Assembly (NCBI RefSeq): GCF_001515305.1
Contig: NZ_LNQV01000007.1
Coordinates: 1 to 64,000, forward strand
Direction: 5' to 3'
DNA length: 64,000 nucleotides
From: Aquitalea pelogenes
GTDB taxonomy: Bacteria > Pseudomonadota > Gammaproteobacteria > Burkholderiales > Chromobacteriaceae
Shown here: in pieces, positions 59,670-64,000 of the stretch
Position numbering within the stretch: the stretch's first letter is position 1
Layout: the number at the start of each line of letters is the position of its first letter
Position numbers and translations under genes: made by a program
The notes under the pieces: model-generated
The model's database searches: none
What the model saw: only the letters and a program-made list of their open reading frames with translations
What the model was told of the DNA's origin: nothing

Positions 59670-60097
59670 TTACTGTGCACTGGCCTCACCACCCAGGGCC
59701 TGATACAGCGTTACCTGATTCACCAGCCGGTTGTAACGGTTTTCCAGCAGGCTTGCCTCGGCGGTGCGGCGCGTCTCTTGTGCATCCAGCCAGTCCTTCA
59801 GTGGTGCAGCGCCGCCTGATAGCGCAACTGGTACAGCTTTTCCGCCCGCGCCGCCAGCACGGCGGCCTGGGTCAGCCGTTCGCCCTGCTGCCGGTACTGC
59901 TGGCGGGCGGACAAGGCATTGTCCACGTCAGCCAGTGCCGAATACAAAGTCTGGCGGAAGTTCACCACCGCCAGCTGGTAGTCAGCCTCGCTGATGCTGT
60001 TGTTCAGCTTCATCTGCCGCCACTGCAAGAACGGCAAGGTGATGCCGGCACCCAGAGCGGCAAGGTAGTACGCACCACGAGCAACAATGCTAAAGGA
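59670..60097 (-). pseudogene. 3' remnant of a second efflux outer membrane factor gene
   Basis: On the minus strand the reading is LGAGITLPFLQWRQMKLNNS, EADYQLAVVNFRQTLYSALADVDNALSARQQ (by position), then after a one-base break at about 59813, LKDWLDAQETRRTAEASLLENRYNRLVNQVTLYQALGG, stopping at 59670-59672. This is the last quarter (about 125-140 residues) of a NodT/CusC-type outer-membrane factor, distinct from the intact one upstream. The frame closes at a stop at 60098-60100 and nothing upstream resembles the rest of the gene, so it is truncated at about 60060-60097. Confidence 0.82.
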
Positions 60098-60318
60098 CTA
60101 TGCCTATTAGAAATGGGTAAAGGGACAACTCAAGGCAGATCGTCCAAACCGGCGGCGGGAGCGTGATTTCACCTATTGTCTACCTGGCAAGGTAGGCAGT
60201 TTTTCATTCGAGGTATTCGCTCAGAGAATTATCAAATGGCATGCCCGCAGCTCGATGCATACGGATTTCGTAGCGTGAAAAACGGGAATTGCCATGCACC
60301 TGATCACAGGAGGAAAGC
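60098..60318. other. Junction region without recognisable gene
   Basis: About 220 bases of mixed composition between the truncated efflux gene and the permease. No clear inverted repeat, integrase or transposase motif was found, but it marks the change to AT-richer DNA. AGGAGG near its right end is the permease ribosome site. Confidence 0.5.
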
Positions 60319-61692
60319 ATGAAAGACAAGTACTCGATTGACTGGGTGCCGGACACCGCGCGCCACGGTCAGCCTTTTCAGCAATTCACACTGTGGCTGA
60401 GCGCTAATCTACAAATCACCGCCATTGTGGATGGTGCGCTGGCGGTAGTGTTTGGCGTGCATGGCGTTACCGCCTTGTTGGGCTTGCTGCTGGGCAATCT
60501 GTTGGGCGGGGCTGTGATGGCACTGCATGCCGTGCAAGGGCCACGGCTGGGTTTGCCGCAGATGATTACCAGCCGGGTGCAATTTGGCGTGAAAGGTGCG
60601 GCCCTGCCCTTACTACTAGCCATTCTCATGTATCTGGGCTTTGCCACTACAGGCACCGTATTGTCCGGCCAGGCCATCAACCGCATCCTTGGTACGGATG
60701 GTTCGCCTTTGGGCATGGTGGTATTTGGCCTGATTACCGGAGTGATCGCCATTGCCGGTTACAACGTGATCCACAAGCTGGGTCGCATCGCCAGTGCGGT
60801 GAGTATCTTCGGTTTCGGTTTTCTTGCCTGGCGCTTGCTGTCTACACATCCGCTGGACACTTTGCTTGTCGGCCCGACTGGTGATATCGGCCAGTTACTA
60901 CTGGCAATGTCGCTGTCTGCTGGCTGGCAACTGACCTTTGCACCCTATGTGGCCGATTACTCGCGCTATCTGCCGGCGGATACGCCTACCGGCAAGGTCT
61001 TCTGGCCTGTGTTTCTCGGCACAACCATTGGCGCGCAGTGCGCGATGAGCTTTGGCGTGCTGGTAGTGGGCGCAGGTGGTTCATTCATCAAGAACCAAGT
61101 GGGTTTCATGGGCGAGCTAGCCGGACCGGTACTGGCCATGGTGATCTACTTTGCCATAGTGGCGGGCAAGCTGACGGTGAATTGCCTGAATGCCTACGGT
61201 GGGCTCATGTGTTCGCTCACCATCGTCAGCGGCATGAGCGGCGCAAGAAGTTTTTCGACTAAGGCACGCTCCCTGGTAATTGTCTTGTTCATTGCGCTGA
61301 GCGTCGTACTGGCAGTATTTGCCAGTCATGATTTTCTATCCAACTTCAAGAACTTCGTCTTGCTCTTGCTGGTGGCATTTGTGCCCTGGAGTGCGGTGAA
61401 TCTAATTGATTACTACCTGATCTCCTGTGAAAAGGTGGACATCCCCGCACTGTATCTACCAGATGGTCGTTATGGCACTTACAACTTGCCGGCGCTCGTG
61501 AGTTACGGGGTAGGCATCCTATCGCAGGTGCCTTTCATCAACCAGGCCATGTACACCGGCTTTGCCGTCAAGCTTCTGGGCAATACAGATATTTCTTGGA
61601 TTGTGGGTTTACTGGTGACGACGTTTGTCTATTACCCATGGGCCAAACGCACTACGCGCGTCCCGGCGCAGACGGTCTACTTGACAGTCTGA
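60319..61692 (+). CDS. NCS1-family purine/cytosine permease
   Basis: A 457-residue inner-membrane permease of the nucleobase:cation symporter-1 family (CodB-like) with about 12 helices. FTLWLSANLQITAIVDGALAVVFG at the N-terminus, GLPQMITSRVQFGVKGAALP, FAPYVADYSRYLPADT and NLIDYYLI are typical of the family. ATG 60319 has AGGAGG upstream. It has lower GC and looser codon use than the genes before 59.6 kb. Substrates could be cytosine, purines, thiamine precursors or hydantoins. No catabolic partner is adjacent. Confidence 0.88.
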   Translation: MKDKYSIDWVPDTARHGQPFQQFTLWLSANLQITAIVDGALAVVFGVHGVTALLGLLLGNLLGGAVMALHAVQGPRLGLPQMITSRVQFGVKGAALPLLLAILMYLGFATTGTVLSGQAINRILGTDGSPLGMVVFGLITGVIAIAGYNVIHKLGRIASAVSIFGFGFLAWRLLSTHPLDTLLVGPTGDIGQLLLAMSLSAGWQLTFAPYVADYSRYLPADTPTGKVFWPVFLGTTIGAQCAMSFGVLVVGAGGSFIKNQVGFMGELAGPVLAMVIYFAIVAGKLTVNCLNAYGGLMCSLTIVSGMSGARSFSTKARSLVIVLFIALSVVLAVFASHDFLSNFKNFVLLLLVAFVPWSAVNLIDYYLISCEKVDIPALYLPDGRYGTYNLPALVSYGVGILSQVPFINQAMYTGFAVKLLGNTDISWIVGLLVTTFVYYPWAKRTTRVPAQTVYLTV

Positions 61693-61728
61693 CGCCCTGT
61701 TAAGTCTCTGGCGAGTCCAGCCTGAGGG

Positions 61729-61757
61729 ATTTGAAGAATCGCATTTGATTCTCAAAT
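61729..61757 (+). other. Inverted repeat downstream of the permease
   Basis: ATTTGAAGAATC (61729-61740) pairs with GATTCTCAAAT (61747-61757) with one bulged A, loop GCATTT. No T-run follows. It may be a Rho-assisted terminator or a small mobile-element end. Confidence 0.45.
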
Positions 61758-61904
61758 TGGGTCGATTGGCGCGATACCTCTGCCCTCAATTGATCAATAC
61801 CGTCTTATGCAACAATGCTATTCGCAGCATAGCAAACCAATAAGGCAAGTCAACGAAATTGATGAATCACTGCAAATCGGCAAATGAAATATCGGAGGTA
61901 ATGC

Positions 61905-62351
61905 GTGAATTACTTAATTTATATTGGCTTCGTATTTACAGCAGGAATGTTGATTCCCATTCAGACCGCCATGAATGTCCAAATGACTAAAATTACTGGC
62001 AATGCACTTGTTACTGCACAAATAGTTTTCATGATCGCAGCAACTATTGGAATGTTGCTTCTTATTTGCATTCAGCGCCCTAGTCTGAGCTTAGACAATT
62101 TTCGCTCTGCACCCATAACTGCCTGGGGTGGCGGTTTTATCGCTGTCTTTTACATCAGCACCCTTGCATTTACGACTCCAAAACTAGGACTTGGTCAAAG
62201 CACTGCTCTGGTATTAACAGGACAAATCATTTCTGCTGCACTTCTAGACCATTTTGGCGCGTTCAGCACGCCGCCAATACTATTAAATACCAATCGAATT
62301 GTCGGCATCATTTTTTTGATTGCCGGAGTATTTATAATCAAATGGAAATAA
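61905..62351 (+). CDS. DMT-superfamily small transporter (DUF606/YdcZ-like)
   Basis: A 148-residue membrane protein with about five hydrophobic segments: YLIYIGFVFTAGMLIPIQTAMN, AQIVFMIAATIGMLLLICI, WGGGFIAVFYISTLAFTTPKLG, STALVLTGQIISAALLDHFG and IVGIIFLIAGVFIIKW. The pattern and DHFG-type motif fit the DUF606 branch of the drug/metabolite transporters. GTG 61905 has GGAGG 7 bases upstream. It is AT-rich and lies 46 bp before the polyketide synthase gene in the same direction, so the two are probably co-transcribed and it could export the product. Confidence 0.82.
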   Translation: MNYLIYIGFVFTAGMLIPIQTAMNVQMTKITGNALVTAQIVFMIAATIGMLLLICIQRPSLSLDNFRSAPITAWGGGFIAVFYISTLAFTTPKLGLGQSTALVLTGQIISAALLDHFGAFSTPPILLNTNRIVGIIFLIAGVFIIKWK

Positions 62352-62397
62352 AGATCAAATTACTCAAATTGAAATTCACACAACCGGAGAAAGCCAA

Positions 62398-64000
62398 ATG
62401 AACTCACCCATTGCAATCGTAGGAATTAGCTGCCAACTGCCAGGAGCGAAGAATGCAGCAGATTTTTGGCAGAACATAAAAATGGGAAAGAGAATGATAA
62501 CCAGACTTCAAGAAGCCGATAAACAGGGAATGCACATGGCTGTCGGCTTTCTGGAAGGATCCGACGAATTCGATTATGAACGATTCGCAATTACAAAAAA
62601 AGAAGCGACACTCATTGACCCGCAACACAGGAAGTTTGCCGAATGCGTGGCTGACGCATTGGAAACCGTGGAGCAGAAAAAATTTACCGATAGCTCATTC
62701 AACCGACATATAGGTATTTATGCCTCCATGCCGATGAACACGTATCTGCCAACTACTCGTGGACATATCGATACCAGCTTACATACGCTTGACGGTCTGC
62801 AATCAACACTCACCAACGACAAGGACTATATTGCGCTCAGATGCGCTTATATGCTGGACCTCCGGGGGCCGGCCATTAATGTGCAAGCATCCTGCGCCAG
62901 TACATTAATCGGTCTGCACCAAGCCTGTCTGGCATTGGAAAACGATGACTGTGACATGGCAGTAGTGGGTGGCGCAACAATAATGTGGCCCCAATTGCGG
63001 GCATACAAATGGATAGACGGCAGCATTTTTTCACGCTCCGGAGCTTGTTACCCATTCTCGACACTTGCAGACGGCACCGTGCACGGTAACGGAGCAGCCG
63101 TAGTTGTACTCAAAAAATTGAACAAGGCTATAAATGACAACAACAAAGTGTTTGGCATTATTAAGGCAACTGGACTGAATAGTGACGGAGCCAGAAAGTC
63201 TTCATTTACTGCCCCCAGCACTGAAGGGCAAAAAGAACTGATTGGACGCGTATTAAAAGACATCGACATTACGTCGATCGGGCTGCTGGAGGCTCATGCC
63301 ACAGGAACCACCGTGGGAGACAAGGTTGAATTACAGGTACTTGAATCGATGTTTTCCGGTTTATCACCTGCAACTTCCTACTGTGCCCTAGGCGCGAGTA
63401 AACCCTACGTCGGACATCTTGAAGCCACGTCCGGAGTGGTCAGCCTCATCAAGGCCTGTTACTCGATGCTGGATGGCGTGCATACGCCAGACATCGTAGG
63501 CAACGACTGGCTGCAAACGAAAGAGAGCCCTTTTTACTTGCCGACCCGATTGACAGACTGGTATTCATCCAACTTGCAGCCACGTCGGGCCGGTGTGAGC
63601 TCATTTGGCATGGGTGGAACAAATGCATTTGTTCTACTTGAAGAGCCTTCGATAGCCATGCGTGCCAGCGTGGAGAATCATCAACCTCAGTCCACACAAT
63701 CCCAGCCACACGAAAAACTGCTGTGGAGCGGCCTTAACAGTTTGGCAAAATACCAAGCTCACGAAAATCTTGGCGTGCATGTTACCGATGAAGTTGCATT
63801 GAAAGTCTATGAAATAGTAATTCAGGAAGAGAGCTATCCTTGGATCAACGACCACCAGTTGAACAATCAACCCCTAATACCTGCGACCTACTATATACAC
63901 CTGTTTAGATCGATCGCTGCCAATCTCGATCTACCATCCGAATGGGCACTCTCATCCGTACGAGTTCAGAAAAAGCTGATCTTGACTGGACCTGTATCTC
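62398..64000 (+). CDS. Type I polyketide synthase, N-terminal part (KS-DH, no AT), runs off window
   Basis: An open frame from ATG 62398 (CGGAGA upstream) to the window end, 534 codons, no stop. Residues 1-430 form a ketosynthase: PIAIVGISCQLPGA, DPQHRKFAE, catalytic Cys166 in VQASCASTL, His300 in EAHATGTTVGD, His340 in GASKPYVGHLEATSG and SSFGMGGTNAF. After a 45-residue linker a dehydratase-like hot-dog fold begins: SYPWINDHQLNNQPLIPATYY, with His486 and Pro495 of HxxxGxxxxP, Gly replaced by Asn. No acyltransferase domain lies between them, so the enzyme must use a separate (trans) acyltransferase or be iterative. The KS motif SCAST differs from the usual ACSSS. The gene is AT-rich compared with the window's core and probably acquired by transfer. 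Confidence 0.88.
   Translation, partial: MNSPIAIVGISCQLPGAKNAADFWQNIKMGKRMITRLQEADKQGMHMAVGFLEGSDEFDYERFAITKKEATLIDPQHRKFAECVADALETVEQKKFTDSSFNRHIGIYASMPMNTYLPTTRGHIDTSLHTLDGLQSTLTNDKDYIALRCAYMLDLRGPAINVQASCASTLIGLHQACLALENDDCDMAVVGGATIMWPQLRAYKWIDGSIFSRSGACYPFSTLADGTVHGNGAAVVVLKKLNKAINDNNKVFGIIKATGLNSDGARKSSFTAPSTEGQKELIGRVLKDIDITSIGLLEAHATGTTVGDKVELQVLESMFSGLSPATSYCALGASKPYVGHLEATSGVVSLIKACYSMLDGVHTPDIVGNDWLQTKESPFYLPTRLTDWYSSNLQPRRAGVSSFGMGGTNAFVLLEEPSIAMRASVENHQPQSTQSQPHEKLLWSGLNSLAKYQAHENLGVHVTDEVALKVYEIVIQEESYPWINDHQLNNQPLIPATYYIHLFRSIAANLDLPSEWALSSVRVQKKLILTGPVS

Noticed and set aside
60098-60318. Insertion sequence or att site at the island edge
   Set aside because: No transposase or integrase motif, terminal inverted repeats or tRNA end could be identified by eye.

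Overview
This 64 kb window looks like chromosome from a betaproteobacterium. Gene content (dihydrolipoyl dehydrogenase with its own lipoyl domain, rnpB, dusB-fis, TamA/TamB, several c-di-GMP and chemotaxis proteins) and the uniformly high GC of most of the window fit the Chromobacteriaceae (Chromobacterium/Aquitalea-like), but that placement is inference. No tRNA, CRISPR array or intact insertion sequence was seen.

Layout. 1-2.9 kb: the end of a pyruvate dehydrogenase operon (aceF 3' part, lpdA). 3-8.6 kb: tamA-tamB outer-membrane translocation module. 8.7-12.3 kb: M20 amidohydrolase, nucleoside hydrolase and MFS transporter. 12.3-15.4 kb: GGDEF-EAL protein on the minus strand. 15.5-17.4 kb: rnpB, dusB, fis. 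At 17.375 kb fis runs abruptly into the tail of a HAD phosphatase, followed by a polyol (mannitol-type) operon: ABC ATPase, mannitol dehydrogenase, xylulokinase, transaldolase, fructokinase. 23.7-27.3 kb: molybdenum operon modA-modB-modC-nifQ-modE with a ModE box in front. 27.4-30.2 kb: hflX and a DEAD-box helicase. 30.4-48.1 kb: a signalling-rich stretch with a hybrid histidine kinase plus HD-GYP response regulator, two chemotaxis receptors, HU, a LexA/UmuD-like orphan, a cadR/cadA metal efflux pair, and an operon of a FIST sensor with two HD-GYP proteins. 48-55 kb: Ntn hydrolase, exonuclease, flavin reductase, and an aminotransferase/glutamine-synthetase pair facing a GntR regulator. 55-59.6 kb: TetR-controlled tripartite drug efflux operon. 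59.7-60.1 kb: the 3' remnant of a second efflux outer-membrane gene. From about 60.1 kb the sequence becomes clearly more AT-rich: an NCS1 permease, a small DMT-type transporter and, running off the window, a type I polyketide synthase whose ketosynthase is followed directly by a dehydratase fold with no acyltransferase. This looks like the left edge of a horizontally acquired biosynthetic island.

Sequence quality. Ten genes carry a single-base frameshift, nine missing and one extra base, almost all in short G or C runs. Adding or removing that base restores a full-length family member in each case, so these are most likely sequencing errors rather than pseudogenes. Two larger anomalies are different in kind: an out-of-frame 154 bp duplication in aceF at the left edge and the fis/HAD fusion at 17.375 kb. 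Both may be misassemblies or real rearrangements.
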